This document shows positions 35,318 to 45,830 of a DNA stretch of 64,000 nt, piece after piece. The stretch comes from Aquamicrobium zhengzhouense (GTDB taxonomy: Bacteria; Pseudomonadota; Alphaproteobacteria; Rhizobiales; Rhizobiaceae): contig NZ_JADGMQ010000015.1 of assembly GCF_016124105.1 (NCBI RefSeq), forward strand, positions 1-64,000. The letters run 5' to 3'. The notes below the pieces were generated by a model. It was not told the DNA's origin. It worked only from the letters and a program-made list of their open reading frames with translations, and did not search any database. A program made the translations under genes and the position numbers. How positions within the stretch are numbered: position 1 is the first letter of the stretch; every line of letters begins with the position of its first letter.

Positions 35318-36196
35318 TCAGCCGTAGCGGCCGGTGATGTAGTCTTGCGTCCGCTTTTCGCCGGGGCTCGTGAAGATGAGGTCAGTTGGACCTTCCTCAA
35401 CCAGATTGCCGAGGTGGAAGAACGCCGTGCGCTGCGACACGCGCGCTGCCTGCTGCATGGAGTGAGTGACGATGACGATGGTGTAGTTCTGCTTCAACTC
35501 ATCGATCAGCTCTTCGATACGTGCGGTCGCGATCGGGTCAAGCGCCGAGCACGGCTCGTCCATCAGGATGACCTCTGGTGAGACCGCAATCGCACGAGCA
35601 ATGCACAGACGCTGCTGCTGGCCGCCCGAAAGGCCGGTGCCTGGCTCGTGCAGGCGATCCTTAACCTCGTTCCAGAGGCTCGCCTTCTGCAGGCTGCTCT
35701 CGACGATGGCATCCATGTCGGCCTTCGAGCGGGCAAGGCCATGGATGCGCGGGCCGTAAGCGACGTTCTCGTAGATCGACTTTGGAAAGGGATTTGGCTT
35801 CTGAAAAACCATGCCGACGCGGGCACGCAGTTCCACAACGTCGAGCGCCGGATCGTAGATGTCGCCGCCATCAAGTGAGATCTTGCCGGTGACGCGGCAG
35901 CCTTCGATAGTGTCGTTCATCCGGTTAAAGCAGCGCAGGAAAGTCGACTTTCCACAACCGGACGGGCCGATAAAAGCGGTCACTGCCTTTTCCGGAATGT
36001 CGATCGAGACATCGAACAGGGACTGCTTGGGGCCGTAGAAAACGCTCACATTGCGTGCGGTGACACGAACGGGGCGTTGCTCCGCATCTGGCGTGCGAAC
36101 CGTGGAAGATTCCATTTCATAAAGGTCCGAGCGTGCGACGATTTTTTCCGTAGGCATGTGCATCTCTCTCGCCTCCAGTTGTGTGTTCTCGTTCAT
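35318..36196 (-). CDS. pstB: Phosphate ABC transporter ATP-binding protein PstB
   Basis: Powers phosphate import. The 292-residue protein has Walker A 'GPSGCGKST', the Q-loop region '[11 protein letters not shown]', the ABC signature 'LSGGQQQR', Walker B 'VILMDEP' and the switch His in 'VTHSM'. The ATG at 36196 overlaps the pstA stop (ATGA), although the conserved domain begins about 40 residues later at '[13 protein letters not shown]'. The N-terminal extension is rich in charged residues. Confidence 0.96.
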   Translation of the reverse strand: MNENTQLEAREMHMPTEKIVARSDLYEMESSTVRTPDAEQRPVRVTARNVSVFYGPKQSLFDVSIDIPEKAVTAFIGPSGCGKSTFLRCFNRMNDTIEGCRVTGKISLDGGDIYDPALDVVELRARVGMVFQKPNPFPKSIYENVAYGPRIHGLARSKADMDAIVESSLQKASLWNEVKDRLHEPGTGLSGGQQQRLCIARAIAVSPEVILMDEPCSALDPIATARIEELIDELKQNYTIVIVTHSMQQAARVSQRTAFFHLGNLVEEGPTDLIFTSPGEKRTQDYITGRYG

Positions 36197-37527
36197 GCGC
36201 GCTTCTCCAGTTTCGAGCGCAGGAAGATCGCGATAGCGTTGAGCGTCAGCATCAAGCCCAGCAGGACGATGATGGCTGCAGACGTTCGCGCTTCGAAGAA
36301 ATTGCGGTTCTCGTTGCCCTGCCAAAGGAAGATCTGGACGGGGAGGGCGGACGATTGGTCAAGGGGAGTTGCCGGGACCTGGGCCACGAACGCGTTCATG
36401 CCGATCAGAAGCAGCGGAGCGGTTTCGCCAAGGGCCTGTGCGACACCGATGATCGTCGCGGTGAGGATGCCGGGATAGGTCACCGGCAGAACGTGGTGGA
36501 ACACGGTCTGCGTCTTCGATGCCCCAAGACCAAGTGCAGCTTGGCGCAGCGATGGGGGAACGGCGCGCAGCGCCGAGCGCGTGGCGATGATCACAGTAGG
36601 CAACGTCATCAGCGTCAAGACCAAGCCGCCGGCCAAGGGTGCGGAGAGCGGCAGGCGGAAGTAGTTGATGAACACGGCCGCGCCCAGAAGACCGAACACG
36701 ATCGATGGGACAGCTGCCAGATTGTTGATGTTCACCTCGATCAGATCCGTGAAGCGGTTCTTTGGAGCGAACTCCTCAAGATAGACCGCGCTCATCACGC
36801 CAATGGGTACTGCGAGGACGATCACGACGAGGATCATGTAGAGCGAGCCGACGAAGGCACCGGCGAGACCTGCAGAAGCTGGAGCCGACCGAGAGTCGAC
36901 ATTGGTGAAGATGTGCCAGGCGAAAGCGTTTCTGATCTTGCCCTCGGCCATCAGCTGATCTGCGAGCGCACGAGCAGGATCACGCAATTGTTGCTGCGCA
37001 TCTGGCAGTGAGCGGTCGATGTTTCCCTTCAGCCAGTTGTCAGCATTCGCCGAGGCGAGCATGCGCACCGGTACGGTTTTGCCGAGAAGCGCCGGATCGG
37101 CGACGAACATGTCACGAAGCTCGAAACGAGCGTTCGTTTCAACGATCGACAAGATCTCACGGGAATTGGCAGTGGTTTCCGGCGCGGCATTGCGGACAGC
37201 CGCCTCGATCACCTTGTTCCAGTTCACCATCGTGACCTTGCGCTCCCATGCGCTGATCTCCTTTGCGTATTCCGCAGGAGATTGCTCGCTGGACCGGACC
37301 GGCTTCTTGTCAACCTTGACGATTGCCGGGTCGAAATGGACGTCGAGCGAAAAGGTCGCTTGGGTAAAGGCTGGAAGGCCGCGCGACAAGATCATCGCGA
37401 ACAGCATCGCAACGAAGCCAAGCGCCAGGACGATTGCAGCAATACCGTAGAAGCGGAAGCGTTTTTCGCGGCGATGCCGGGCGGAAAGTCCAGCGCGCAC
37501 GAGAGCCAAGCGTTCGTTGGAGGTCAT
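36193..37527 (-). CDS. pstA: Phosphate ABC transporter permease PstA
   Basis: One of two membrane channel subunits. At 444 residues it is longer than the enterobacterial protein (about 300). The extra length is a periplasmic region of about 150 residues between the first helix (about 27-48) and the second (about 225-250). The EAA-type cytoplasmic loop '[30 protein letters not shown]' region contacts PstB. The long form is common in alphaproteobacteria. It overlaps pstC by four bases. Confidence 0.95.
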   Translation of the reverse strand: MTSNERLALVRAGLSARHRREKRFRFYGIAAIVLALGFVAMLFAMILSRGLPAFTQATFSLDVHFDPAIVKVDKKPVRSSEQSPAEYAKEISAWERKVTMVNWNKVIEAAVRNAAPETTANSREILSIVETNARFELRDMFVADPALLGKTVPVRMLASANADNWLKGNIDRSLPDAQQQLRDPARALADQLMAEGKIRNAFAWHIFTNVDSRSAPASAGLAGAFVGSLYMILVVIVLAVPIGVMSAVYLEEFAPKNRFTDLIEVNINNLAAVPSIVFGLLGAAVFINYFRLPLSAPLAGGLVLTLMTLPTVIIATRSALRAVPPSLRQAALGLGASKTQTVFHHVLPVTYPGILTATIIGVAQALGETAPLLLIGMNAFVAQVPATPLDQSSALPVQIFLWQGNENRNFFEARTSAAIIVLLGLMLTLNAIAIFLRSKLEKRA

Positions 37528-38900
37528 TCATACTGCTCCCGATAACGACGCACGATGTACAGCGCGGCGACGTTGAGGATTAGGGTCATGATAAAGAGCG
37601 TGAGGCCCAGCGCAAAGGCGACAAGCGACTGTGGTGATGCGAAATCGGTATCGCCCGTCAGCTGGTTGACGATTGTCACCGTTACGGTGGACACCGGTTC
37701 GCCCGGGTTGAGGCGAAGGAATGGGCTGTTGCCTGCGGCGAGAACCACGATCATCGTTTCGCCGATCGCACGGCTGACGGCGAGCAGGAATGCGCCGACG
37801 ATGCCGGGAAGTGCCGCCGGGAGGATAACCCGCTTGATCGTCTCGGACTGGGTCGCCCCAAGGCCAAGTGAACCGTCGCGCATGGCACGCGGGACCTGGC
37901 GGATGATGTCGTCGGACAAAGACGAGATGAAAGGGATGATCATGATCCCCATGACGATACCGGCGGTCAGCGCGCTGGTCGCCCGAATGTCGATGCCCAA
38001 AGTATCGCCGACGCCAGCAAGGAAGGGGCCTACTGTGACGAGGGCGAAGAAGCCGTAAACGATAGTGGGAATACCGGCGAGGATCTCGATGACAGGTTTG
38101 ACCGTGCTGCGTGTGCGCTGCGAGGCGTATTGCGTCAGGTAGATGGCGGTCATCAGACCAATCGGCAGTGCAACCAGTATCGCGATGGAAGCGACCATCA
38201 GCGTGCCCCAAAGGAGCGGGAGGAGGCCGTATTCGCCCGCTGCACCCTGGCCGGTCGTTGAAAAGCCGGGGTTCCAGACCGTTCCGAAGAAGAAGTCGAT
38301 GGGGCTGACGAAGCTGAAGAAGCGGAGAGCCTCAAATAGCAGGGAAGCAACGATGCCTGCTGTCGTCAAAATCGCCACGACCGAGCAGGTGATCATGGCG
38401 GCAGAGACGACCCGCTCAACCTCGTTGCGAGCACGAAGGCGAAGGCTGATGCGTCTGTTCGCCAGCCAGAGGGCAAGCGCGCCCGTGCCAGCGGCAGCGG
38501 CGATCACCGCAGCGTAGGTCAGGGTGCTGAACTCACGCAGAGCCTGTGCCGCCTGATTTTCCCAAGGAAGCGCGTCGCCAACAACGCCAAAACCGCTTTC
38601 GATCTGACGAATGCGGCGAAGGGTGGATTCAAGCTCGGCGGAACCAAGTGCCAATACATCGGGAGGAAGCTGAGCCAGAAGATAGGCTCTGCTGGCTGTC
38701 TCCCCGAAAAGCGCCCAGAGCGCGAAGATCAGGAGCGCGGGAACCAGCGTCCAAATGGCCGCAAGCGCGCCATGATAGACAGGGCGCGAATGAAGCTTGG
38801 TTTCGCCGGCAGGTGCGAGGCGTCTGCTGCGCGACCAACCGGTCTGATAGGCAAGCCCCAGCAGAACCAGCAGCAAAGTGGCGATGATGGCGGTGTTCAT
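37524..38900 (-). CDS. pstC: Phosphate ABC transporter permease PstC
   Basis: The partner permease, 458 residues from ATG 38900. The first helix is at residues 3-22, a second near 45-65 and the core helices after about 120. The EAA loop reads 'VPRAMRDGSLGLGATQSETIKRVILPAALPG', with 'GLGAT' as the signature. Like PstA it has an enlarged N-terminal part containing a periplasmic segment. The start is preferred over an in-frame upstream ATG because the hydrophobic helix follows at once. Confidence 0.95.
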   Translation of the reverse strand: MNTAIIATLLLVLLGLAYQTGWSRSRRLAPAGETKLHSRPVYHGALAAIWTLVPALLIFALWALFGETASRAYLLAQLPPDVLALGSAELESTLRRIRQIESGFGVVGDALPWENQAAQALREFSTLTYAAVIAAAAGTGALALWLANRRISLRLRARNEVERVVSAAMITCSVVAILTTAGIVASLLFEALRFFSFVSPIDFFFGTVWNPGFSTTGQGAAGEYGLLPLLWGTLMVASIAILVALPIGLMTAIYLTQYASQRTRSTVKPVIEILAGIPTIVYGFFALVTVGPFLAGVGDTLGIDIRATSALTAGIVMGIMIIPFISSLSDDIIRQVPRAMRDGSLGLGATQSETIKRVILPAALPGIVGAFLLAVSRAIGETMIVVLAAGNSPFLRLNPGEPVSTVTVTIVNQLTGDTDFASPQSLVAFALGLTLFIMTLILNVAALYIVRRYREQYE

Positions 38901-38972
38901 GAACGGGCCTTCCCGGTCTCGCAAACGACGAACCCGGCGGGCCGCAGCTGGCGGCCCGCCGGGTCTCGATGA

Positions 38973-40013
38973 TTACTTCACGTCGTCGACGGTGATGACC
39001 TTGCCTTCCTGGAAGTTCGCCAGAACTTCAGCAATCTCTTCGGCCGGAGCCGGGATCAGGCCAGCAGCTTCAAGCGTGCCGCCGAGGCCAGCCATCTGGT
39101 CCGACAGATAGAACTCGACGAACTCGGCAATGCCCGGAACGACGTCGATGTGCTCGCCCTTGACGTAGAAGAACAGCGGACGCGAGACCGGGTATTCTCC
39201 GGCGGCAACGGTTTCGAGCGACGGGGTGACGCCCGAGACGGTCGCAACCTTCAGGGTGTCGCGGTTCTGGTCGTAGAAGGAGAGGCCGAAGACGCCGATC
39301 GTGTCCTGGTTCGACTGAAGGCGTGCGAGGGTTTCGGTGTAGTCACCGGCGATCTCGACCACGACGTCCTGACGGAACGAGGTGGTGACCTTCTCGAGCT
39401 CTTCCTTGGACAGCTCCGGCAGGTCCGCAGCCTTTGCGCCCTCAGCAATCACGCGCTCCTGGAAAACTTCGCGAGTGCCGTGGTTGGATGCCGGGATCGC
39501 CAGGGCAATCGGCTGATCCGGGAGAGAAGCGTCGATTTCGTTCCACTTCTTGTAAGGGTTGTCGACCAGCTTGCCATCAACGGCAACCTGTGCGGCAATT
39601 GCCTTGAAAACATGGACCGGCTCGATAGCGAAGTCGGCGCGCTGGGCGCTCGATGCGAAGACGATGCCGTCATAACCGATCTGGACTTCGAGGATCTTGT
39701 TGACGCCGGCGGTGTTGCAGGCCTCGACTTCGCCAGCGCGGATACGGCGCGATGCATTGGCGATGTCGATGGTGTTTTCGCCAACGCCTGCGCAGAACTG
39801 GCGAAGACCGCCACCAGTGCCACCCGAGCCAACGATCGGGGTCTTGAATTCCGGGAACGCTTGACCGAATTCTTCGGCGACGATGCTGGAGAACGGCAGG
39901 ACGGTGGAGGAACCCGCGATCTGGATGATGTCTCGTGACTGTGCCTGTGCGGCGCCGAGGGAAGCGGCGACGGCTGCAGTAGCGACGGTCGCTGCGAGGA
40001 AATACCTGGTCAT
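38973..40013 (-). CDS. pstS: Phosphate-binding protein PstS
   Basis: Periplasmic phosphate receptor, 346 residues. The signal peptide is 'MTRYFLAATVATAAVAASLG' with cleavage after 'AQA'. Phosphate-binding loops 'GSSTVLPFSS' near 32-41 and 'GSGGTGGGLRQFC' near 60-72 are present. 'GTREVFQ' supplies the conserved arginine/threonine contacts. It heads the pst-pho operon, 72 bp upstream of pstC, and has a Pho box in its promoter region. Confidence 0.95.
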   Translation of the reverse strand: MTRYFLAATVATAAVAASLGAAQAQSRDIIQIAGSSTVLPFSSIVAEEFGQAFPEFKTPIVGSGGTGGGLRQFCAGVGENTIDIANASRRIRAGEVEACNTAGVNKILEVQIGYDGIVFASSAQRADFAIEPVHVFKAIAAQVAVDGKLVDNPYKKWNEIDASLPDQPIALAIPASNHGTREVFQERVIAEGAKAADLPELSKEELEKVTTSFRQDVVVEIAGDYTETLARLQSNQDTIGVFGLSFYDQNRDTLKVATVSGVTPSLETVAAGEYPVSRPLFFYVKGEHIDVVPGIAEFVEFYLSDQMAGLGGTLEAAGLIPAPAEEIAEVLANFQEGKVITVDDVK

Positions 40014-40077
40014 AATGCCAACTCCCGAAATTCGGATGAGACGCTCCTTGCGTCGGGAGTGCAATTAACGACGGTTT

Positions 40078-40095
40078 GTAACAGCTAGATGACAG
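40078..40095 (-). promoter_or_regulatory. Pho box upstream of pstS
   Basis: On the minus strand CTGTCAT-CTAG-CTGTTAC is a near-consensus PhoB site (two seven-base direct repeats spaced by four), about 65-80 bases upstream of the pstS start. It predicts phosphate-starvation control of the whole operon, including phoB itself. Confidence 0.85.
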
Positions 40096-40119
40096 TTATA
40101 TGTCGGTCTTATTACGCGG

Positions 40120-43100
40120 TCATGCGAGCGCGAATCCCGCGTCATTCTCCGCGTTGAGCCACATGGATATCTTCTGTGTCAGCGCCTTCGGGCTGATTGG
40201 CTTGGACAGATAATCATCCATTCCAGCGTCCAGGCAGCGTTCTCGATCATCCTTGAGGGCATGGGCAGTTACCCCTACGATCGGTGTGTGACGGTCCGAC
40301 CCTTCCTCCAGCTGCCGGATCCGGGCGGTAGCCTCCAGTCCGTTCATCTCCGGCATCGAAACGTCCATCAGGATCATGCGAGGACGTAATTGCGAGTAGG
40401 CTTCAACCCCAAGGCGCCCATTGCCGACAATCTGGAACGAAAGCCCCGTCTCCCCAAGGATCTGTGTAAAGACAAGCTGGTTCACCTCATTGTCTTCCGC
40501 GACAAGAATGTCGACCTTGTGCTGCAATCCATCTTCAGTTGGCGGGGGAACGACCTTGAGGGTCGGCTTCGATACGGGGCGTTTTTCTGCATTTTCGCTC
40601 AAGCGTGGCGCTTCCGCCGCGGCTTGCTCCACAATTTCCTCGGGGCGCTGGCGGTGCTTCTGGATTGTCGCAACGATGGCTTCTAAAAGCGCGGATGATC
40701 TCGCCGGCTTGATGAGATGGGCATCGATATCAAGTGAGCGGTAGATCGCATTTCCGAGGCTCTGATCGACCGAGGTCAGCATGACGATTGGCGTATCAGC
40801 TATTTCGGGAATTGCGCGCACCAGACGAGCGACGTCAGCTCCGGTCAGGTCCGGCATCTGGTAATCGAGGATCATGCAGTCGACGCGAAGGCCATGCTTA
40901 TGAACGGCCTTGAGAACCGCGATACCTTCCATGCCGCTTTCTGCAGCACAGGCGTCGAAGCCCCAACTCGTCATTTGCTCCATCAAGATCGCCCGGTTCA
41001 CCGCGTTGTCATCGACGATGAGAATCCGCGCACCTGAAACATCGACGGGGGTTGGCCGGTTTACACGGTGATCACCGGCTCGCGGGAACCTGACGGTGAA
41101 CCAGAAGGTCGAGCCCTTTCCGTGCGTGCTTTCCACCCCGACATCGCCGCCCATCAAGGCGACCAGCCGCGATGTGATGGCCAGTCCAAGGCCGGTGCCT
41201 TCATGGCGTCGAGTGGAAGACGCGTCGACCTGGCTGAACTTTTCGAAGACCTGCTCGAGCTTGTCCTGCGGGATACCGATTCCGGTATCCGTTATGGACA
41301 CGCGCAACTCGACATCATCACCGACATCGTGGCCCGACACATCCACCAGAACGTGTCCGGCTTCGGTAAACTTGACCGCATTGCCGACGAGATTGGTCAC
41401 GATCTGGCGGAAGCGTCCGACATCCCCCACAACGACCGTTGGCAAGCCTGGCTGAACGCGAACGATGAGTTCGAGATCCTTCTCCTTCGCCCGGGTGGAC
41501 ACAAGGGTGGCGACGTCCTCGATCGCTTCCGCGAGATGGAAGGGGGAGGGATCAAGAACGAGTTGGCCAGCGTCGATCTTCGAAAAATCGAGGATGTCGT
41601 TGATGATTGTGAGCAAGGCGTTGCCGGACTTCACGATGATGTCGGTGAAGGTTCGCTGACGATCATCAAGCTTCGAGCGGGCAAGCAGCTCCGCCATTCC
41701 GAGGACGCCATTCATCGGCGTGCGGATCTCGTGGCTCATATTGGCCAGGAATTCTGATTTGGCGCGGTCCGCAAGGATTGCCTTCCGCTGAGCCTCTTCA
41801 AGCTCTTCCTCGCGTTGCTTCAGCTCTGTGATGTCGATCCGAATGCCGATGAAAGAACCGTCGGCCGTCCTGGTGTCGATGGCCTGATACCAGCGACCGT
41901 TTGGATTTTGACGAATGTAGGTACGGTGAAGTTCTCTTCGACGTTCAAGATAGGCGTCCATCCACGCCTCGCAATCAAGGTCGTAAAGTTCGTCCACCTC
42001 CTGGTTGCCGCTTGCGCGGAAATGCCCCTGGGCGTGGCCCAGCCGCAAAGCGTCCCGGAAGGGGCAACCGACATGCCAGGCATCCTGGACTTCGGGCATC
42101 GTTTCCTGCAACTGCCTGTTGGCAAGGACGAAACGGTCTTCCGTGTCGTAGATGATAATCCCGGCTGGAAGGGATTCGAGAACGTTCTCCAGATAGGTGC
42201 GCGCGCCGCGACTGTCGAGCTCGCGTTGCTTCAGTTCAGTTACATCGAAGATCGAACCAACGACATAGTTCTTCCCGCTGCGGGTATGAACACGCGATTT
42301 CCGCACCATGCGAAAATGCTTTTTGCCACCCTGTTCGAACTCCTCTTCGATTTCGAAGGTCGTGCCGGCGTTGAGAACCTGTCGTTCACTTTCCTCAAAC
42401 TCATCGGCTGCAGCCATAACGCCAAGATCCGTGGCGCGGCGGCCAAGCATCTGCGGCGGGGTCATGTTCCAGAGTTGTGCGTATGCCTGGTTGACCATGG
42501 CGTAGCGCAAATCGGAATCCTTGACGAAAATCGCGTCCGGAACGCTGTCGATGACCGTTTCCGCAAGCCGCGCCTTCTCGAGCGCAATGGCCACCTGCTT
42601 CTCGCGCTCCTTCATGTCGGTGATGTCATAGTAGCAAACGAGGCGTTTGCCGCCGGACAGCGCGGTCACCGAGTAGATCATGGTGCGCCCGTCGGCGCGG
42701 GAAAACTCTCTCGGCTCAACGCTGCCTTTGCGAATTTCAGCCAACCTCATCGTGACGTAGGCTTCCCACTCGGAAACGGGAATGTCGTAAACGCCGTTAT
42801 TGCGGTTGAAATCAATCAGGGCGCGGAAGGAACTGCCGGCAGAAAAAACACTCTCGTCGAAGTTCCAGATCCGATAAAATGCCTTGTTGACAATCTCGAG
42901 ATTGAGTTCCTCGTCGAGGATCACGACGCCCATATACATTGCGTCGAGGCTACGCCGCAGATCCTCCAGTAACTGATCTGCGTTCTGCTTTGCGGAATTC
43001 ACTTCGTTTTCGCGGCGTTTCAACGCGGTTACGTCCGTGCAGACGCAGATCATGCCCCCTTCATCGGACGGCATTTCGCGGTGGATTGCGTAGCGACCAT

Positions 43101-43854
43101 CGGAAAACGGGATCAGAACTTCGGAAGGTGCCCGATTGGCACGTCCGGCCCTGATCTGCTCGAGGAGCACGGCAATATCGAGATCGTCTTGCGACCAGAT
43201 GTTGCGATCTATCGCGGCATGTACGAGGTCTTCAAACCGGGTGCCACGCCGTATCAGGTCTTCAAGCCCCGCATACATCGTGATCATGGCCTGGTTGTAG
43301 AGGACCAGCCTGCCTTGCGCGTCATAGTAACAAAAGGCGTCCTGCAATGCGTCGAGCATCGATGCCAGGCGGGTGTCGCGCTGCGGAAGCTGTGACAGGG
43401 CGCGACCGGTGATGCCGGAGATGTTACGGGCGGTTCCGCGATAGCCGCGGAACTTGCCATCCGAATCGACCACCGGAATACCGGAGAGTGATACGTCGAT
43501 CGGCTTACCGTTGGCTGTGCTGAGCTGGCAGATGCAATCTCGAAACGCGCGCCCTGCGATCAGGCTGTCGAGGCAGGCAGTCGAGCTGCGCGAGCCGGCA
43601 TTATCAAGCAGCTTGTCCAGCCTTGTGCGCCCAACGGCTTCGGCAGGATCAGCGCCCGTGACCTGGCTGTACCCATCCGATAGGTAGCGGATTATGTGGG
43701 CCTCGTCGGATTCCCAGACCCAGTCCGTATCATTTGCGAGCAGATGAACGGCGTCGTCAGAAAGTTGCATGATCGATTGCACGTGCCGCTCGACGGACAA
43801 CCTTTCCGCCAGGCTTTCATGCGATGCCGATAATGTATCTGCTTTCTCCTGCAT
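40120..43854 (-). CDS. Five-PAS hybrid sensor histidine kinase with two receiver domains
   Basis: A 1244-residue hybrid kinase. In order: five PAS-type sensor domains at about 25-150, 165-280, 297-412, 430-545 and 557-680; a HisKA domain with His708 in 'SHEIRTPMNG'; an ATPase domain with 'NLVGNAVKFTE', 'DTGIGIP' and 'GTGLGLAI'; receiver 1 (about 943-1070, Asp997); and receiver 2 (about 1115-1240, Asp1164). No transmembrane helix and no HPt domain are seen, so it is a soluble sensor needing a separate phosphotransfer protein. ATG 43854 has a GGGAGGGGG site. It sits directly upstream of pstS, where rhizobia often have phoR. It is not a PhoR orthologue, and its signal is unknown. Confidence 0.9.
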   Translation of the reverse strand: MQEKADTLSASHESLAERLSVERHVQSIMQLSDDAVHLLANDTDWVWESDEAHIIRYLSDGYSQVTGADPAEAVGRTRLDKLLDNAGSRSSTACLDSLIAGRAFRDCICQLSTANGKPIDVSLSGIPVVDSDGKFRGYRGTARNISGITGRALSQLPQRDTRLASMLDALQDAFCYYDAQGRLVLYNQAMITMYAGLEDLIRRGTRFEDLVHAAIDRNIWSQDDLDIAVLLEQIRAGRANRAPSEVLIPFSDGRYAIHREMPSDEGGMICVCTDVTALKRRENEVNSAKQNADQLLEDLRRSLDAMYMGVVILDEELNLEIVNKAFYRIWNFDESVFSAGSSFRALIDFNRNNGVYDIPVSEWEAYVTMRLAEIRKGSVEPREFSRADGRTMIYSVTALSGGKRLVCYYDITDMKEREKQVAIALEKARLAETVIDSVPDAIFVKDSDLRYAMVNQAYAQLWNMTPPQMLGRRATDLGVMAAADEFEESERQVLNAGTTFEIEEEFEQGGKKHFRMVRKSRVHTRSGKNYVVGSIFDVTELKQRELDSRGARTYLENVLESLPAGIIIYDTEDRFVLANRQLQETMPEVQDAWHVGCPFRDALRLGHAQGHFRASGNQEVDELYDLDCEAWMDAYLERRRELHRTYIRQNPNGRWYQAIDTRTADGSFIGIRIDITELKQREEELEEAQRKAILADRAKSEFLANMSHEIRTPMNGVLGMAELLARSKLDDRQRTFTDIIVKSGNALLTIINDILDFSKIDAGQLVLDPSPFHLAEAIEDVATLVSTRAKEKDLELIVRVQPGLPTVVVGDVGRFRQIVTNLVGNAVKFTEAGHVLVDVSGHDVGDDVELRVSITDTGIGIPQDKLEQVFEKFSQVDASSTRRHEGTGLGLAITSRLVALMGGDVGVESTHGKGSTFWFTVRFPRAGDHRVNRPTPVDVSGARILIVDDNAVNRAILMEQMTSWGFDACAAESGMEGIAVLKAVHKHGLRVDCMILDYQMPDLTGADVARLVRAIPEIADTPIVMLTSVDQSLGNAIYRSLDIDAHLIKPARSSALLEAIVATIQKHRQRPEEIVEQAAAEAPRLSENAEKRPVSKPTLKVVPPPTEDGLQHKVDILVAEDNEVNQLVFTQILGETGLSFQIVGNGRLGVEAYSQLRPRMILMDVSMPEMNGLEATARIRQLEEGSDRHTPIVGVTAHALKDDRERCLDAGMDDYLSKPISPKALTQKISMWLNAENDAGFALA

Positions 43855-43988
43855 GACGAGCGAGCCCCCTCCCTGCCTGCATGTCTGCGCATGCAATCTG
43901 GAGAACAAGGCTTAACGATTCGCTAACCATGATCGGATTCGCGACGAAAACCGCTGAATGACGTGTCGTTGAGGGAAGTGAGAAAGAC

Positions 43989-44063
43989 TGGTACGCCCAA
44001 GGGGAATCGAACCCCTGTTTGCGCCGTGAGAGGGCGCCGTCCTGACCGCTAGACGATGGGCGC
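43989..44063 (-). tRNA. tRNA-Glu (anticodon CUC)
   Basis: Read on the minus strand, a full cloverleaf is visible. The acceptor is GCGCCCA/TGGGCGT, the D-arm contains GTCTAGCGGTCAGGAC, and the anticodon stem is GCGCC/GGCGC around loop CTCTCAC (anticodon CUC at 44028-44030). The T-arm is CAGGGGTTCGAATCCCCT, and an encoded CCA occupies 43989-43991. Confidence 0.96.
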
Positions 44064-44214
44064 TGACCAGATCAGCGCATATAAAGACGATTCGCAGCAA
44101 TTGCAACCGGGGTGATGTAGCTTCTGCGAAAAAACTTCACCCTGTAAGCGAAGGGTACCCGCTGAAAGGCGAGGAGGTGGCCGGGAAGATCAGGGCCGAC
44201 CACCAGGCCGGGAG

Positions 44215-44595
44215 CTACTCTTCCTTGATGTCGAAGCGCGCGAGCAGGCGGGCCTCGGTCATATCGTAGATGAAGATCGTGCGGCTGCCGTCCGCCAGTT
44301 CCAGCGACAGGCTCAATCGGTTTCCGGAAATAGCGTGGCTGATGATATTGGCACCACGCGGCAGCGAGATTTCGCCATAGGCAGCTGTACCCGACGGCAC
44401 CGGCAGTTCCCGGACAGGCGCGGTAGGCGTTTCCACGCGCGTTGCGCGGTAGACAAGCGCTGCGACGACCGCCATAAGGGCCAGGAACAGAATTCCCAGA
44501 TTGATGGCGATAAAGCGGACAAGCTTACGCCTGACCCGTTCAACAGCGGGATCGAGCGGCTTTTCCTCAATCTGGTCGTCTTGATCCTGAATCAT
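44215..44595 (-). CDS. Small single-pass membrane protein (DUF6476-like)
   Basis: A 126-residue protein of unknown function. A charged N-terminus ('DPAVERVRRKLVRF') leads into one transmembrane helix near residues 30-52. A soluble, probably periplasmic, domain with 'GEISLPRGANIISHAISGNRLSL' and 'TIFIYDMTEARLLARF' follows. It resembles small conserved proteins paired with rluD in alphaproteobacteria. It is divergent from the pseudouridine synthase with 26 bases between starts. ATG 44595 is chosen because longer frames run into that gene. Confidence 0.7.
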   Translation of the reverse strand: MIQDQDDQIEEKPLDPAVERVRRKLVRFIAINLGILFLALMAVVAALVYRATRVETPTAPVRELPVPSGTAAYGEISLPRGANIISHAISGNRLSLSLELADGSRTIFIYDMTEARLLARFDIKEE

Positions 44596-44621
44596 CGAGA
44601 AATTCCAGTCCGGTCCAGTAG

Positions 44622-45653
44622 ATGAGCGCCCCTGATAGCGAAGCCGAAGCTGCATTGAAAGAGTTCGTTGCCGATATGGACGCCCATGGCGTTCGGATGG
44701 ACCAGTGGCTTGCGACACAGACGGGACCGGAGCTGTCGCGCAGCCGGGTGCAGGCGTTGATCCGGGACGGGCAGGTGACGCTGAACGGCAATGTCATCAC
44801 CGAGCCGAAGAAGAAGCTCGTTGAAGGTGACAGGCTGGTGCTGCAGATGCCAGAGCCGGAGCCCGCGGAGCCGGAGGGCGAAGATATCCCGCTGTCGGTG
44901 CTTTACGAAGATGATGAGCTAATCGTCATCGAGAAGCCGGCCGGTCTTGTCGTGCATCCGGGGGCTGGCAACTGGACTGGTACGCTGGTCAACGCCTTGA
45001 TCCACCATTGCGGCGCCTCTTTGTCGGGAATCGGCGGCGTGAGGCGCCCGGGTATCGTCCATCGGCTCGACAAGGATACCAGCGGCGTTCTGGTCGTGGC
45101 GAAGACGGATCGTGCACACCGCGCGCTTTCCAATGCGTTCGCAGATCATGGCCGCACAGGTGATCTCGAGCGGGCCTATGTCGCGCTGGTGTGGGGTACG
45201 CCGCCGCGCATGCACGGCACCATCGATGCAGCTTTGGGGCGTTCGACCAGTGACCGCACCAAGCAAGCGGTGGTTCGTGAAGACCGGGACGATGCGCGCC
45301 ATGCAATCACGCACTTTTCCGTGCTCGAACGCTTCGGCGAAAAGCCGGACGCAACAGCCATGGCATCATTGGTAGAATGTCGCCTTGAGACAGGGCGCAC
45401 GCACCAGATCCGTGTCCATATGGCTCATATAGGCCATCCGCTCGTCGGAGACCGAGACTACGGCCGCGCGTTCTTCACCAAAGCGAATGTGCTGGAAGAA
45501 CCACTCGGCGAAATGGTCCGGACTTTCACCCGTCAGGCCCTTCATGCCCGGCTTCTCGCCTTCCGTCATCCGGTCACGGACGAACTGATGGAATTTGAAG
45601 CCTCTTTGCCGGCAGATTTTGCGGAACTCATTCAGGGCTTCCGCGGTTTGTGA
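44622..45653 (+). CDS. rluD: RluD-type 23S rRNA pseudouridine synthase
   Basis: Isomerises uridines in large-subunit rRNA. The 343-residue protein has an S4 RNA-binding domain (about 24-75, 'SRSRVQALIRDGQVTLNG') and the catalytic domain with Asp150 in 'HRLDKDTSG'. 'EKPAGLVVHPG' (104-114) and 'LVECRLETGRTHQIRVHMAHIGHPLVGD' region motifs are typical of the RluA/C/D group. The assignment to RluD rather than RluC is by order in alphaproteobacteria (next to rpoH) and is moderately firm. Confidence 0.9.
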   Translation: MSAPDSEAEAALKEFVADMDAHGVRMDQWLATQTGPELSRSRVQALIRDGQVTLNGNVITEPKKKLVEGDRLVLQMPEPEPAEPEGEDIPLSVLYEDDELIVIEKPAGLVVHPGAGNWTGTLVNALIHHCGASLSGIGGVRRPGIVHRLDKDTSGVLVVAKTDRAHRALSNAFADHGRTGDLERAYVALVWGTPPRMHGTIDAALGRSTSDRTKQAVVREDRDDARHAITHFSVLERFGEKPDATAMASLVECRLETGRTHQIRVHMAHIGHPLVGDRDYGRAFFTKANVLEEPLGEMVRTFTRQALHARLLAFRHPVTDELMEFEASLPADFAELIQGFRGL

Positions 45654-45830
45654 GGCTGGCGGCGGCGAACCGTCCGTTCATATTTACGTGACGCAGCGTT
45701 TCGCAGCGTTACGTTACGTGTTTTTGCCGCATTCGTACCTATATATGACCTACGGCGTGGTGCGCGCTAAGCGCGACCGCGCCTGAAAGCTCGCCGATGA
45801 ACGGGGGCGTTAACTAAGGGAGGGTGCTAT

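Noticed and set aside
41815-42972. A 385-codon plus-strand frame inside the hybrid kinase gene
   Set aside because: It is antisense to intact PAS domains and shows no motif of its own.
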